Assembly: GCA_964059195.1 (NCBI GenBank)
Contig: CAXKWD010000007.1
Location: 22,889,023-22,953,022 of the forward strand
DNA from: Ectobius pallidus
Lineage: Eukaryota > Arthropoda > Insecta > Blattodea > Ectobiidae
Length of the DNA stretch: 64,000 nucleotides
Direction of reading: 5' to 3'
The position numbers and the translations under genes were made by a program. Below, one piece after another: positions 1 to 10,119 of this stretch (its first letter is position 1; each line of letters begins with the position of its first letter). The notes beneath the pieces were generated by a model, which did not search any database, had not been told where the DNA came from, and saw nothing but the letters and a program-made list of their open reading frames with translations.

Positions 1-1907
1 CTTCCTTGTGGCACACCACTTCTGATATCTTTTAGGTCAGAATGTTTGTTTTCGCAAGTTACGTGGAAACGTCTGTTGCTAAGATAGTGGTACACGAGTC
101 GGATTATACCGTCGTCGAGATTCAGTTCCATCATCTTTCTGATCAGGCCATCATGCCAGACCTTGTCGAAGGCCTGTTTTATGTCGAGATAAAGGGCTGC
201 GGTGGAACGATTTTCGTTGAAACCTCTTGAAATGTTTTCAACGTGTCGCATGAGCTGGGCCGTCGCACTGTGTTTTGGACGGAAGCCACATTGTTCGTTT
301 CTGATTACGTTGAGAGTTTTGAGATTATGACTGAGGCGCTTACTTAGTATTTTTTCTGCTATTTTACTCATTGTATCGAGTAGTGTTATTGGCCTGTAAT
401 TGCCAGGATCCGATAAGTCCTTTTTTGGTTTGGGAAATAGGAGTACTCTTCCTTCTTTCCATATGTGGGGAAAGTGTTTCAGTCTGAACATGGCGTTTAT
501 GATGTTCACTAGGTATCTGATCGCGACAAGTGGTAAGTACTTTAATACTTGGTTTTGGATGCCATCGATGCCTGGTGCCTTACGATTTTTCAGATGTTTT
601 ATTTGCCAGGCGACTTCGCCGACACTGGTATTTCGAATGTTTGTGGTGTTTGGCGTGTTCATGAAGTTCGTTACGATTTGTTCGGTTTCTCTTATAAAAT
701 TGTTATTATGGTCGGATTCATTGGGTGTGAATGTGTTTGTAAGGCGTGTTGCAAATACTACGGCCTTTTCTTCACCTGTGTATGCTGTTTCATTGTTATG
801 GATTAGTGGAGGGAGCGGCGTGTGGACATGCATTACTCGTTTGGTTAGGTTCCAGACTTCACTCATATTACGCGTATCCAATTCTGAGAGGACACTGTCC
901 CATGTGTTGGATATGTGATCCTGGAGGGCCTGGTTGATGTCCCACTTTAACCGGTTCATTAGTACTTTATGATGTGGGTTTCTATGGCGTTGCCATTTTC
1001 GTCTCGCATCATTCCTTTGCCTAATGAGGCACTTAATTTCGGCTGTAATGCTAGGGCGATGTTCCTTTATTTTCTTTTGTGGTATGTTTTCATTTATCGC
1101 ATTCTGTATTACGCCAGTCAGTATGTGGACGCTGCGTTCTAGGTCGTATTGGTTCTCGATTTTTTCATTAGGCAAGTTTTCGATTATGTCGTTTTGGAAT
1201 TGTTCCCAGTTCGCGTGCGCGTAATTTAGGACCACTTTTTTGTTGATTTCCTTGAGCTTTCCCGAAAGTGTAAGTAATACTGGTGCGTGGTCTGAGCTTA
1301 GCTCGTTCAAAGCTCTAATTTGGATGTTCATATTTACATTCCTAACCAGGGCTATGTCAAGCACATCGGACTGTTGGTTTTCGTTGTGCGGAATGTATGT
1401 GACCTCGTTGGGTGCTATAATTCCGAAGGGCGTGTCTGTTTCTTCGAACATTTCCAACAATGCAACACCCGCCTGATTTACACTCCTGCTGTTCCAGCAT
1501 GCGTGCTTTGCGTTTACGTCACCGGCTATTATTACAGAGTTTGAAGTTCGCAATAGTGCTTCTATTTCGTCTACTGATATGTCGCCTGGGGGGTTGTAGA
1601 CCGCGATTAGTGTGATCGGTTTATTGTCGACGATAATCCTTACGGCTGTGGCTTCCGTTCTCTGTAGTTGAGTTAGAGGAATTGCTGTGTGTTGGATGGA
1701 TTTGTGTGCCGCCATAGCTGTCCCTCCTCCTCTCCTGTTAACTCTGTCTGACCTGTGTACTTTGTAGTTTCGAAGTGTAAATTTGTCATTAGTGTTTAGA
1801 TGTGTTTCGTTAATGAGAGCTACATGTATTCTGTTATCTTGTAGTAGTTGGAGGAACTCGTGTTTTTTGTTTCTGATGCTCTGGGCGTTCCAGAATAGTA
1901 TTTTCAT
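1..1907 (-). CDS. LINE ORF2: APE endonuclease + reverse transcriptase (partial)
   Basis: ORF2 nicks target DNA and reverse-transcribes the element RNA. The start is the ATG at 1907 (MKILFWNAQSIRNKKHE). The stretches I translated keep one frame to the window edge with no stop seen. The N-terminal endonuclease has the opening WNAQSI motif, an NETHL-like glutamate motif near residue 31, GDVNAKH near residues 128-134 and SDHAPVLL near residue 203. The reverse transcriptase starts around residue 500 (GNYRPITLLDTMSK), carries the first catalytic aspartate in LYLDIKQAFDKVWH (about 572-585) and reaches SGVPQG at the edge. YADD and the C-terminus are outside the window, so activity cannot be judged. 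Codon use is AT-rich but orderly, suggesting a fairly young copy. Confidence 0.85.
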   Translation of the reverse strand, partial: MKILFWNAQSIRNKKHEFLQLLQDNRIHVALINETHLNTNDKFTLRNYKVHRSDRVNRRGGGTAMAAHKSIQHTAIPLTQLQRTEATAVRIIVDNKPITLIAVYNPPGDISVDEIEALLRTSNSVIIAGDVNAKHACWNSRSVNQAGVALLEMFEETDTPFGIIAPNEVTYIPHNENQQSDVLDIALVRNVNMNIQIRALNELSSDHAPVLLTLSGKLKEINKKVVLNYAHANWEQFQNDIIENLPNEKIENQYDLERSVHILTGVIQNAINENIPQKKIKEHRPSITAEIKCLIRQRNDARRKWQRHRNPHHKVLMNRLKWDINQALQDHISNTWDSVLSELDTRNMSEVWNLTKRVMHVHTPLPPLIHNNETAYTGEEKAVVFATRLTNTFTPNESDHNNNFIRETEQIVTNFMNTPNTTNIRNTSVGEVAWQIKHLKNRKAPGIDGIQNQVLKYLPLVAIRYLVNIINAMFRLKHFPHIWKEGRVLLFPKPKKDLSDPGNYRPITLLDTMSKIAEKILSKRLSHNLKTLNVIRNEQCGFRPKHSATAQLMRHVENISRGFNENRSTAALYLDIKQAFDKVWHDGLIRKMMELNLDDGIIRLVYHYLSNRRFHVTCENKHSDLKDIRSGVPQG

Positions 1908-1993
1908 GTTGTGTTTAATGTTCATGTTTTAGATGTTTGTGTGTGTGGGTGTGTGTATGTGTTCTGTTTTGTGTTTTACAGGCAGTATGGACC

Positions 1994-2470
1994 TCAGTAT
2001 ATTAGCCTGTACAAGAAGTGCGAGGCCACTGCGGGTACCATTTCCCAGCTTTTGATATCCGAAAGCATGTCAGCTGTCTCATGCAGAGCCAGTGTCAGCT
2101 TGCGTATGGCAATACCGGGGTCTGCCTGTCGCAATTTGTTATGTATCCACTCACTGTGGTTCTTTACGAAGCCATCATAGTAAGGGGATGCATGATATTG
2201 CATTGTGGGTGCGTAAGTAGGTTTGAAAGTTGTCGGAAATCTTGTTGTGCCTTGTGTTGGTGGACTCTGCTGCGCTTGTTCGGGCTGCTGCTGCCTGAAT
2301 AAGGCTTCCCGCCTTTCAACTTCGAGTTGATTGCGCAATTGCCTTATGAGCTGCTGCTTCTCGTTCAGCTGCTGCTGCTGACTGACAGTCAGCTGCTGCT
2401 GCTCCTCAAGCTGCTGCTGCTGACTGTCAATCGGCTGCTGCTGCCCCTCAAGCTGCTGCTGGTGTTGCTG
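1994..2470 (-). pseudogene. LINE ORF1 (gag-like) C-terminal fragment, Gln-rich
   Basis: This frame ends 87 nt upstream of ORF2 and encodes a Q-rich segment followed by a shorter globular tail ending HFLYRLIY. The Q-rich half (2346-2470) is a run of CAG codons broken every 8-10 residues by LEGQ, IDSQ, LEEQ, LTVSQ and LNEKQ-like spacers, so it could form a coiled coil. No CCHC knuckle is visible in what remains. The frame begins after a TAA at 2471-2473 and has no upstream Met, so it is the broken end of a longer protein. Assignment as ORF1 rests on position and composition. Confidence 0.6.
2346..2470. repeat. Interrupted CTG/CAG trinucleotide tract
   Basis: Clusters of three to four CTG units (CAG on the minus strand) alternate with short spacers. 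The tract lies in the LINE ORF1 frame and encodes glutamines. Confidence 0.85.
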
Positions 2471-2535
2471 TTACGAAATTAGTGGGGCTGTGACGGAACG
2501 GACTGCACAGAAAACAATCAACTCAATGATTAGGC

Positions 2536-2876
2536 TTATAGTCCAGTCATTTGGTAGTTTTACCTGAAAAGTTTTCCGGGACTTTTGAAAATTTGTGATT
2601 TCATAGATTTCGACGTGCTCTTTTCGAATTTTCACTTTGCTACCTCGTATCTTTGCCGCTCGCGCCGCCATATTGGAAAAATGGCGCCCAAAAACAGTTT
2701 TTTCACAATATCTCCTTTCCGACTCATTTTACGATGAAAATAGTTATGTAATAAATTAAACTAGAGAAAATTTCCTATAATTTATGTAGTAACGATTTTT
2801 TTGTAAAATGGAATAGTTTCAGCGTACGAGCGCCGCGTTTTGGCCAAAGCCACGGAAGATGCGGATACGCCACTAC
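2536..2876 (+). repeat. Left arm of a long inverted repeat (partner 4521-4893)
   Basis: Read on the opposite strand this segment matches 4521-4893 over nearly its whole length with scattered substitutions and small indels. Shared blocks include the GACTGGACTAT-type outer end, the AATATGGCGGCGCGAGCGGC-like block and the inner end encoding AKATEDAD. The arms enclose about 1.64 kb, so the strand could fold into a large hairpin. The cause (fold-back element or inverted local duplication) is not clear; I could not define target-site duplications. Confidence 0.8.
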
Positions 2877-4085
2877 CTGCATCATTTTGCGGTAAAGCAT
2901 TTAATGAGCAATTTTAACTAAATAAGGTCTCCTGATTTCAAAAATGTCATTATTTTTGTTGTTTCACATATAGTTTTCGTGTTTGCTGTTATGGCGGACG
3001 CAATTTTAAGGTCTGAGTAGACTTCTTTGGGGGCTTATAGTAGCTAAACGGTAAGTCGTATAAAAAAAACATGTTGCAGAAGCAGTAACGGATTTTTAGA
3101 GATCTACAACTTTAGTCTTATGACTTTTTGACGTATCTTTATCGGTTATCCCTTAGATTGAGTTAGATTTTTTATTTTAAATAAATTCTGTATGTTTTTC
3201 TCACATTATGTAATATTGGCACACATGGTATGAAATATAGAATCATACAATTTGGTAGGAATTTGGGCACATACAACAGTCATAAGCGTGCTAAATTTGG
3301 TGTTTCTAGCTGCCCCATAAGTAGAGAAAAACTTGCTGGATAGTCGTGACATCATTCACATCTACGACAGTCTAATCTTCCACTTATTAACATTGATGTT
3401 TATTCACTTTCAGATGAGCTAGAAACTTGAAATTTGGCAAACTTATAGATTTTAGATTTATTAAAATACATGTTCAAAACCGTTCAGCTCGATCAATGTA
3501 ATAAGATAAATAACCAATGTAAAATTCCCAAAAGTTCAAATCTTTAATATTTCCCCCTCAAACAAACTTCGATTCTTTTGTCACTGAGCATTTGTACGGC
3601 ATCAAATGATTTGGAAAAATAAATTTATTTGGCCTGCACTCACAAAAAATACTGGAATACATACGTCTTGGACTGTTTGAAAATATTATTTTATTTTTCC
3701 CCGAAAGTATTATCAAAATTATCCAAATTTTTAAGTATTTTTTATCCTGTAAGCTAGTCTAAGCAATAACTTATATCTCTCGTTGTGAAGTACCTATTCA
3801 AGAAAACATGACGTGTTACGTAGAAACGGTCAACGGATTCATGTTCAGTAACCCAAAATTAGTTAAGATCGCCTATCACACCACTTACCGCAAAGGAAAA
3901 AGTTTCAAATTTCAGCATTAAAGCTGCAAACAGCTATTTTATTATACAAAATGTCAAAATAATATTTTTCACAAATTTCAATTAACCAGATGTGATAGAG
4001 AAAAACGATGTGATGCATGTTTATCTATAGTTGTTTAACGACACACTTTTCACGGCACTGTAACCTTCAATGCAAGGAGGAAGCT
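2877..4085. other. Interior of the inverted repeat, no gene recognised
   Basis: AT-rich sequence with no long frame and no motif I recognise. It lies between the inverted arms, next to the GCDTTSA pseudogene, and may be decayed non-coding parts of the same element. Confidence 0.5.
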
Positions 4086-4320
4086 TCAGCAATGATCTAT
4101 GGATCTGAATTTTGGTTCTTGAATACCTGGACAAGCTCGGTTAAATCTGTTTTTTAATAAATTAGCACATTTTATTTTTCTTTGTTTAAAGAGTGCTGAT
4201 GTTGTATCACAGCCACTGAAGGCGTGCAGAAATAATATTATGTTATCTGCGGCTGTTTTATCTACGATACTTTTTGTTGAATATATTCGTTGCGAAATTT
4301 TCCCTTTTTCTGGTTTGAGA

Positions 4321-4394
<74 letters not shown>

Positions 4395-4553
4395 GTGTGT
4401 ATGTGTCTCTGAACGCGTAGATAAAGCCGTCAAAAGAATAAGATGCTCTACTACATCTTTGCCGACAACTATTACTGAATCAAATGTAGATGAAGTGTTG
4501 ATTGCCGTATTGATTGTTATTAGCGTATCCGCATCTTCCGTGGCTTTGGCCAA
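4086..4553 (-). pseudogene. Fragment of multicopy GCDTTSA-motif protein, microsatellite inside
   Basis: The frame reads AKATEDADTLI, a hydrophobic strand VIVVGKD, then LKPEKGK, an IYSTKS block and FLHAFSGCDTTSALF. I recall this order from a large family of repetitive, transposon-associated uncharacterised proteins of insects and cnidarians, possibly with a PIN/FEN1-like nuclease fold; that fold is recalled, not shown here. The 85-bp CA/TA microsatellite at 4321-4405 lies between the two conserved halves and stays in frame as THTH, YIYI and CVCV stretches. No proper start exists: the frame begins at a TTG, inside the right inverted arm, and the AKATEDAD piece also occurs in the left arm on the opposite strand. 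Most likely a dead fragment. Confidence 0.55.
4321..4405. repeat. (CA)n(TA)n(TG)n microsatellite
   Basis: A CA run changes to a long TA run and then a short TG-rich run. It sits in the middle of the GCDTTSA-type coding remnant. Confidence 0.95.
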
Positions 4554-4893
4554 AACACGTGTCGGAGTAGATTTTGCGGCGCTCGTACGCTGAAACTATC
4601 CATTTTACAAAAAAAAATCGTTACGACATAAATTATAGGAAATTTTCTCTAGTTTAATTTATTACATAACTATTTTCATCGTAAAATGAATCGTAAAGGA
4701 GATATTGTGAAAAAACTGTTTTTGCGCGCCATTTTTCCAATATGGCGGCGCGAGCGGCAAAGATACGAGGTAGCAAAGTGAAAATTCGAAAAGAGCACGT
4801 CGAAATCTATAAAATCACCAATTTTCAAAACTCCCGGAAAACTTTCCAGGTAACCCCCTTCTTGAGCACCAAATGACTGGACTATTATCCAAA
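4521..4893 (-). repeat. Right arm of the long inverted repeat (partner 2536-2876)
   Basis: Inverted partner of 2536-2876. It holds an extra ~20-bp piece near 4555-4580 and a different outer stretch near 4850-4870 (ACCCCCTTCTTGAGC), so the arms are diverged. Divergence argues against a very recent inversion. Confidence 0.8.
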
Positions 4894-5115
4894 ATTTAAA
4901 AAAATAAAAAAACCAAAATAAAAAATCCAAAAATGCAAAGTTAAAAAATCCAAAAATTAAAAAAAAATACGGGAGCGCGTGGGGTAAAGGTATCATGTAT
5001 TGGGTGGGGGCTATTACTGCTTCTAGCTAATGGCATAAAAAATCCAAAATTTAAAAAATAAAAGATCCAAAATTTAAAACTTGAAATTCCAAAATTGAAG
5101 AAAATCCAAAACTTA
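4884..5115. repeat. A-rich degenerate tandem repeat
   Basis: Variants of AAAAAATCCAAAATTTAAA recur about every 15-20 bp on both sides of a non-repetitive core at roughly 4968-5035. Apparent hydrophobic frames on the minus strand here are by-products of the repeat. Confidence 0.75.
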
Positions 5116-6229
5116 AAACAAGTTTCACTTCTGTCGCGCGGCGTTCCACGCATACTTATATATATATATATAGAAATGTTCAAGAAAAATCGTGAAGACA
5201 ATTTGTCGGTGGAACTGATTGCCGCGAAAATGCAATCTTCCCGTGATATGCTTACAAAATGTAACAACCAATCCATGGCAATATTAAATATGATCTCAAT
5301 TACTGGGAATCGAGTACAGCTAAATATAGCAACGAGAAAGCAGCTTGGGCCTACTTACTGTATGCAAATAATAAACACATCAAAGCAAGCTCTTCCAGCG
5401 AAGAACTCAAATCGACAGTAAGGCAGTCAGAAAAGATAGGAAACAGATTAATGGGGAAATGTCAACAGTGAATGTTTCACTGGATATTAAGACGTATATT
5501 ATGTTACAAAATCCAAACTTCCCATTCCAGAAATGTAGCTGGGGTTATAGAGCTATGATTATCACCATAGCAACCCGATTTGGTAACCCAACACACGTAA
5601 TGATAACTATTTTTATTACGTAAATGATATCAATCATTCTAAAAGGAATCCGCCATTACCAGTAGACATGTTGCGATTAATAGCATCATGTGACATTGCC
5701 AGAAACCGTTACATGATGAGGGTTAAACAGATATACCTGGTCCTGAAGCTACTGTGAGAAATTATACAAATCTCTTTCGTTCAAAGACGTATTTTAATCC
5801 AAAACACACTGAAAAACTGCACTCTATAGCAACTCATTTCTTGTCCAACCCACATCCCATCGAAAAACTGACTGTAGACGTAGAGTTATTTTTATCAACG
5901 CAAGGTAGCGCTGCTAGCACAAGGAAGACATCACCTCAAGGCCACGAACCGGTTTCTGGTAGGGGACGCTGAAAGCATTTTGTTGTCCGTCGGAACTTGC
6001 AGTAAACTTAATACGGAAGTTTGAAGGTAATGGGATATTGAATTTTATAACTTCTCCATTTTACTACACAAAGCGATGTAATTTTAACATAAAAAAAATC
6101 TATGCAAAATATGTTGTACAAACTTTCTCACATTATACGTGTTAAGATTTTAATTACAGAGATTTTTAAGTTGACAGAAGAGGCTGGTATGTAGGCCTAC
6201 CTTATTTACTCACTCAATGGCAATAGACA
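5116..6229. other. Unassigned DNA with two short open frames
   Basis: Frames at 5095-5421 and 5754-5972 (plus) contain ordinary-looking residue mixtures but no motif I recognise and no splice context. They could be decayed transposon coding DNA or chance. A short TA run lies at 5157-5172. Confidence 0.4.
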
Positions 6230-6239
6230 ATCCCTCAGC

Positions 6240-6445
6240 AAGCTAAAGGAATATTATGAATCTAATGGAACCCGAAGGTTCATTGCCGCGCTTATCTGTG
6301 CCCGCCATTCAACCCTATTCTAACTCCATCTAACCATCACTCGCAAATCCTACTTCCCTTAAATCTATCCTAATATTGTCCTCCCACCTTCGTCGAGATC
6401 TTCCAAGTTGTCTCTTCCCTTCGGGTCTCCCATTCAATACTTCTG
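6240..6445 (-). pseudogene. LINE C-terminal tail remnant (RRRWEDNI motif)
   Basis: The minus strand encodes GRPEGKRQLGRSRRRWEDNI, then RIDLREVGF, then a stop where the family usually continues to a Trp-rich segment ending MNLRVP; MNL-like codons appear further along in a shifted frame. This is the C-terminal signature of multicopy arthropod LINE proteins that end after the reverse transcriptase. Only about 70 codons remain, with a stop and a frameshift, so it is dead. Confidence 0.6.
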
Positions 6446-6540
6446 AGATATGTCTCTTCCCCCATGCGTAGGCCTACCATTCAATTGAAATGGCTTTTTG
6501 CGAATGCGGAAGCCTTGAAAAATTCAGACCAATTGGCAGA

Positions 6541-6605
6541 AAACAAGGTTTGAGATTTGAACCCAGGACTTCTTACCTCGGCCATATCGCTCTGGTTGGT
6601 TTTGT
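6541..6605 (-). repeat. tRNA-derived SINE fragment
   Basis: On the minus strand a GGCCGAGGT-like A-box region is followed by GGGTTCAAATCTC, a pol III B box. It resembles the GGTGGCCGAGATGG family at 37400-37480 and 57325-57400. The stems are not complete enough for a functional tRNA. Confidence 0.5.
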
Positions 6606-7124
6606 GTGTTCATTATGACTGAGGTATACTGCATTTCACAACAATAAGTTTATTATAATTTTCTTGTTACTATGGCTAACAAAAAGAATACCATTCAAAT
6701 TTCAATTAATGTACGGACAATCTTAATTTAAGTCCTACTTATTTCGCGTTTATCTTCATATGCATTAATCTTATAAAGAAATGTTTATTAAACTTTTGAA
6801 TTATTCTAGGACTTTAGAGATAGGCTAGAAAATTGAAAATGGATTCGGGTAAAGTACCCGCTAAGTAATTTTTACAGAAAATCGAATATAGTAATTTTAT
6901 TACGGTACTGGTAAACAGGAAAAGCCCCTTAATATTGAATTTATAGAAACAAAATTTTGGGCGGTTCAATAGAATTACAAAAAAAGTCCTTAATTAAAAA
7001 AAGAAAGTAAATACAATTAACTATTTAGCCACTATAGATTACACGGACAGACAGACAATCAGACGTCATTCCAAAACCCTTTTTCTCCGTTTCTGGGCAT
7101 AGTAAAACATAACTTTGATATATA

Positions 7125-7390
7125 AGCTTTCATGAACCACAGATTATTGTCTCTGTTGGACACCACATGAGAATATTATAGGAGAAAAATTCCTCCTACA
7201 CTGGGACTTGAACCCAGGTCCTTTGGCTATTCGCGCCAACGCTCTACCAACTTAGCTAAGCCGGAGTTCAATTCTCAGCGCCAGAAGGAACCGGCTTAGT
7301 TCAGTTGGTAGAGCATTGGCGCGAATAGCCAAAGGTCCTGGGTTCAAGTCCCAGTGTCGGAGGAATTTTTCTCCTATAATATTCTCATCT
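7125..7390. mobile_element. Head-to-head pair of tRNA-derived SINEs (SINE-A)
   Basis: Two copies of one tRNA-like head lie in opposite orientation: minus at about 7195-7268 and plus at 7289-7362. Each has an A box (GTTGGTAGAGC), an anticodon-arm-like hairpin TTGGC-GCGAATA-GCCAA and a B box (GGGTTCAAGTCCC). Both continue into GGAGGAATTTTTCTCC and a TATAATATTCTCAT tail; the minus copy keeps a longer tail to about 7125. The spacer of about 20 bp is itself partly palindromic. The same arrangement recurs at 36760-37040, so the pair may be a mobile unit. No target duplication was resolved here. Confidence 0.75.
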
Positions 7391-7869
7391 ACTCTTATAC
7401 AATTCAACGGCCCTAAATAGCGTGCTTGCTCGCCCGCTTCGTGAGACATCGGGTATACTCGGCGATGTTCGTCTCTCGCAGTCTAAACTTTCATGACGAC
7501 TACAAAATTAGGAAGGAAAACCGTTTCTTTATTACATAAGGCCTAAGTGAAATGAACACAATGAACAAATATTCTAATTTTATTTTTACTTACAATTTTC
7601 ATAGCTCTGAACCACAAACATTTTTAATTATCTACCAGTGTAATTTTCTTAAACATCCTGGAGTCAATGAATAATGGCGGGCGAAGCCGGGGGCAACAGC
7701 TGTAAAATATTGATGGTTTTATCTCTTGAAATATCGCTGATAATAATAATCCAAACAAACCATTCCTTCCCTTGAAACATTATATAATTTCTGACAATCA
7801 CACTGAATTGATAAAATAAAATTCACATCATATTCATGTCAATAAACAGCTGAGAAACAATACGTATTA
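7391..7869. other. Unassigned; possible Helitron end near 7678-7705
   Basis: No gene. GCGGGCGAAGCCGGGGGC at about 7678 resembles the terminal hairpin of the Helitron-like units at 55-57 kb. Confidence 0.35.
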
Positions 7870-8110
7870 TGTGTTCACAGGTTCTTTGGAACTGCATAAT
7901 CGATTCTGATATAGTTTTCCCAGGGGGCGCTTTCATGTCGTGGAATGTACTCTAAAGCAGGAATTTTAGCTGTTTCATTAATTATTAATGGCTTAGTTTA
8001 TGAATGATTCGCGTGCAAGTGTTAATAAATATAATGCTTTAATAATTATTATACTCTTAATTTTTAATTTTTAAAAGAATTATCGTGGCTTCCTCCTAGT
8101 AGTAAAACAT
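7870..8110 (+). mobile_element. Helitron-like remnant
   Basis: Positions 8010-8085, read in reverse, match the start of the units at 55250 and 55580 (AAAATTAAAAATTAAGAG and TTATATTTATTAACAC). The expected GC-rich 3' hairpin after 8085 is decayed to TCGTGGCTTCCTCCTAGTAG. It is an old fragment in plus orientation. Confidence 0.45.
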
Positions 8111-8224
8111 GTTTTCCCGGTGTTATCTCGATCACAGTACTTTCTCTATACTACATATGGGAGAAAGTAAAAGCAATTCCGAAATTATTATGAATATTAG
8201 TCTGGATAATTTTAATTATTACGA

Positions 8225-8345
8225 GCTGTCACAAAAAAATCTGTGCGAGCTTTGAGCTCCACTTCCCGGCATAGTCACACTAGGACAGCGGCCAATTCGT
8301 ATCCACTGCACCACATACGAGGAAGGAATTGGTTTGTTTAATCTC
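8225..8345 (+). repeat. Dispersed repeat, inverted partner at 9490-9612
   Basis: Shares CTTCCCGGCATAGTCAC and GGAAGGAAT with the reverse complement of 9490-9612, plus flanking matches over about 120 bp. Function unknown; it may be a tRNA-related or MITE end. Confidence 0.65.
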
Positions 8346-8665
8346 GCAAAATAGCAAAATAGCAAAATAACCTAAGAAAACTGCATATTATTGTGCTAAC
8401 TTAGACTATAGAAGGTAGGCCTACTACAAATATTGTTCCTGTATTATCACACATTCATGACACCTTCGTAGAAAATTTTGCATTTAGGCCACACATTCTT
8501 ATTCTGCGAATCCTGATTAATTCCATTCTGATACTGACGATTTCTCCTATTTCATCAATCTCTTCAGTAAGCAAGTCTTTATAAGTCTTTATGGTACGTA
8601 CGTATTTTAGAAGAGATAATTGTGAAAAAGTTCGTAAGGCAATATCCCGGTAATCCGATCCCGGA

Positions 8666-8830
8666 AAAAAGCACTGTACATAAACTTCTAATTAAATTCA
8701 AGGAAATAGGTTCAGTGTCAAATAAATAACCAAGAGAACATCCACGTGTGCTTACTGAGAAAACTGATGAAAGAGGAATGAGATTAGAACTGCATCAGAA
8801 CTGAATAAAGCAGGATTCATGGAAGAAGAA
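8666..8830 (+). pseudogene. Transposase helix-turn-helix fragment
   Basis: The frame reads STVHKLLIKFKEIGSVSN, a stop, then PRVLTEKTDERGMRLEL. This resembles the N-terminal DNA-binding part of a repetitive insect transposase family related to Tc1/mariner (KF-ETGSV and LTEE blocks, recalled). At least two stops interrupt it and no catalytic domain follows. It is a dead fragment. Confidence 0.45.
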
Positions 8831-8849
8831 TGAGTGCATGTAGGCGTAA

Positions 8850-9489
8850 ATGTAAAATGTGTACGAAGGTATGTTAATAAAGAACAGCACTTCCAGTACC
8901 TCTTATAATTAATGTTAGTAAGATTGACAAATTTCAAGATTGATCTACAAATCATAAAGGCCTATGTCCATTATTTTATGCACAACATGTCTTTATACAA
9001 TCACATGAGGGCTTCAGCAATAAAAACAGTAGATATATATTGGTACTGTTTAACAGCATTTTCACTGATGACTGTTGTAGCCTAAGTTTATATTTGTTTG
9101 ATTCACATTAACAAATTTAATTTGTAGCTAAAATACACCTTGGTAAAAAACAACCAAAACTGTATTCGGTGCAATGGCTATCTTGACACTGTAAAATTTT
9201 ATGTGTAAAATATTGTCACTATTATCTAACTTAACATGCACAGTATGTCGTCACTAAATAAAATTGTAGTTACTCTCTTGATTGTTGTTGAATGATGGGT
9301 TTCTTTATAACCTCTACAATACTGTAAAAGAACACTGCAAATAAAATTTATAACATTGGTTCTCTTTTAAGCTATGCGCTATATTTATTAAAACAATTAT
9401 TGAGGGAATACGGTGGACACTTATTTTAAAATTACTATAATGTTAGCAATATTATAAAATTTTCGTAGTTAATAGGCCTACTGTTACTT
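8850..9489. other. No feature seen
   Basis: AT-rich DNA with frequent stops on both strands; TAGGCCTA at about 9473 is the only notable word. Confidence 0.5.
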
Positions 9490-9612
9490 TGAGAGATTAA
9501 CAAACCCATTCCTTCCTCCTACGGGGTGCACGGGATCCGAACTGGCCGCTACTAAAGAGTGACTATGCCGGGAAGCGGATATCCGAAGCTCGAACATAAT
9601 TCTTGTAATCGC
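9490..9612 (-). repeat. Dispersed repeat, inverted partner of 8225-8345
   Basis: Inverted copy of 8225-8345, sharing GTGACTATGCCGGGAAG and ATTCCTTCC. The pair brackets about 1.15 kb. Confidence 0.65.
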
Positions 9613-9879
9613 TCTGTATATCAGGGATTAGGAAAACAAACTTAATTTAATGACATAATATACTACCTAAAAATCATACTTAGCGAAAGATTGAATAATA
9701 AAATTAATCAAATTGCATAAAAGTACAAAACCGCTGACAATTTTTAATTAACAATTGATGCAATTAGAATATTTCAGGAACTACCACATCTAGAACAAGA
9801 AATAAGTTTGCGGAATGATTTTGTACAGTATTAATTTTTATTCCCATAAACAACCCACACCTCACTGCAACAAATAACA

Positions 9880-10035
9880 CCACCCAGCAACGGTTCAAAA
9901 TGCATTGCGACGGTGCATGAAAATTTGCCTCACCAGGTGTTTGTTGCAGATGGCAGTCTGCTAAGACCTTAGCAATCAAATCCTCCTCGGTTGCGACTAG
10001 GGTTTCATATGCCAAGGATTTGATGGGTTTCCAAA
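9880..10035 (-). pseudogene. Transposase C-terminal scrap
   Basis: The minus strand encodes LAYETLVATEEDLIAKVLAD, a break-free run through QQTPGE, and CILNRC. This resembles the C-terminal tail of insect Tc1/IS630-like transposases (AYETPV, then RI-AAG-IR-TPG and LRRC in the family as I recall it). The long hydrophobic N-terminal extension of the frame is not part of the family. No catalytic residues are present. Confidence 0.4.
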
Positions 10036-10119
10036 AGAAAAGAATCCAAAAGAAGAGAATCAATAATAGGTCATTATAAAAAGTGTATAAGTTTTTTTGT
10101 TTCAGGAGAGACAAAAAAC

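Larger units (their letters stand above)
1..2470 (-). mobile_element. Jockey-clade LINE, truncated at both ends
   Basis: A non-LTR retrotransposon on the minus strand holds the end of ORF1 (1994-2470) and an open ORF2 (1907 down to the window edge). The order gag-like ORF1, 87-nt gap, APE endonuclease plus reverse transcriptase is that of Jockey-type LINEs. The ORF1 frame meets a TAA at 2471-2473, beyond which the sequence belongs to an unrelated inverted-repeat structure, so the 5' end appears truncated near 2471. The 3' part lies outside the window. Clade assignment rests on remembered motif similarity. Confidence 0.85.

Noticed and set aside
2471..2671. Minus-strand frame as the N-terminal part of LINE ORF1
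   Set aside because: Although in phase, a TAA separates them and the sequence belongs to the inverted arm that recurs at 4521-4893 without the LINE.
4240..4593. Plus-strand frame with THTH/YIYI repeats
   Set aside because: Generated by the CA/TA microsatellite; the opposite strand holds the recognisable coding remnant.
7195..7362. tRNA genes (also at 37400, 52010, 57000, 60790, 62700)
   Set aside because: A and B boxes are present, but anticodon and acceptor stems are imperfect, each head continues into a shared repeat body, and most copies have target duplications. They are SINE heads.
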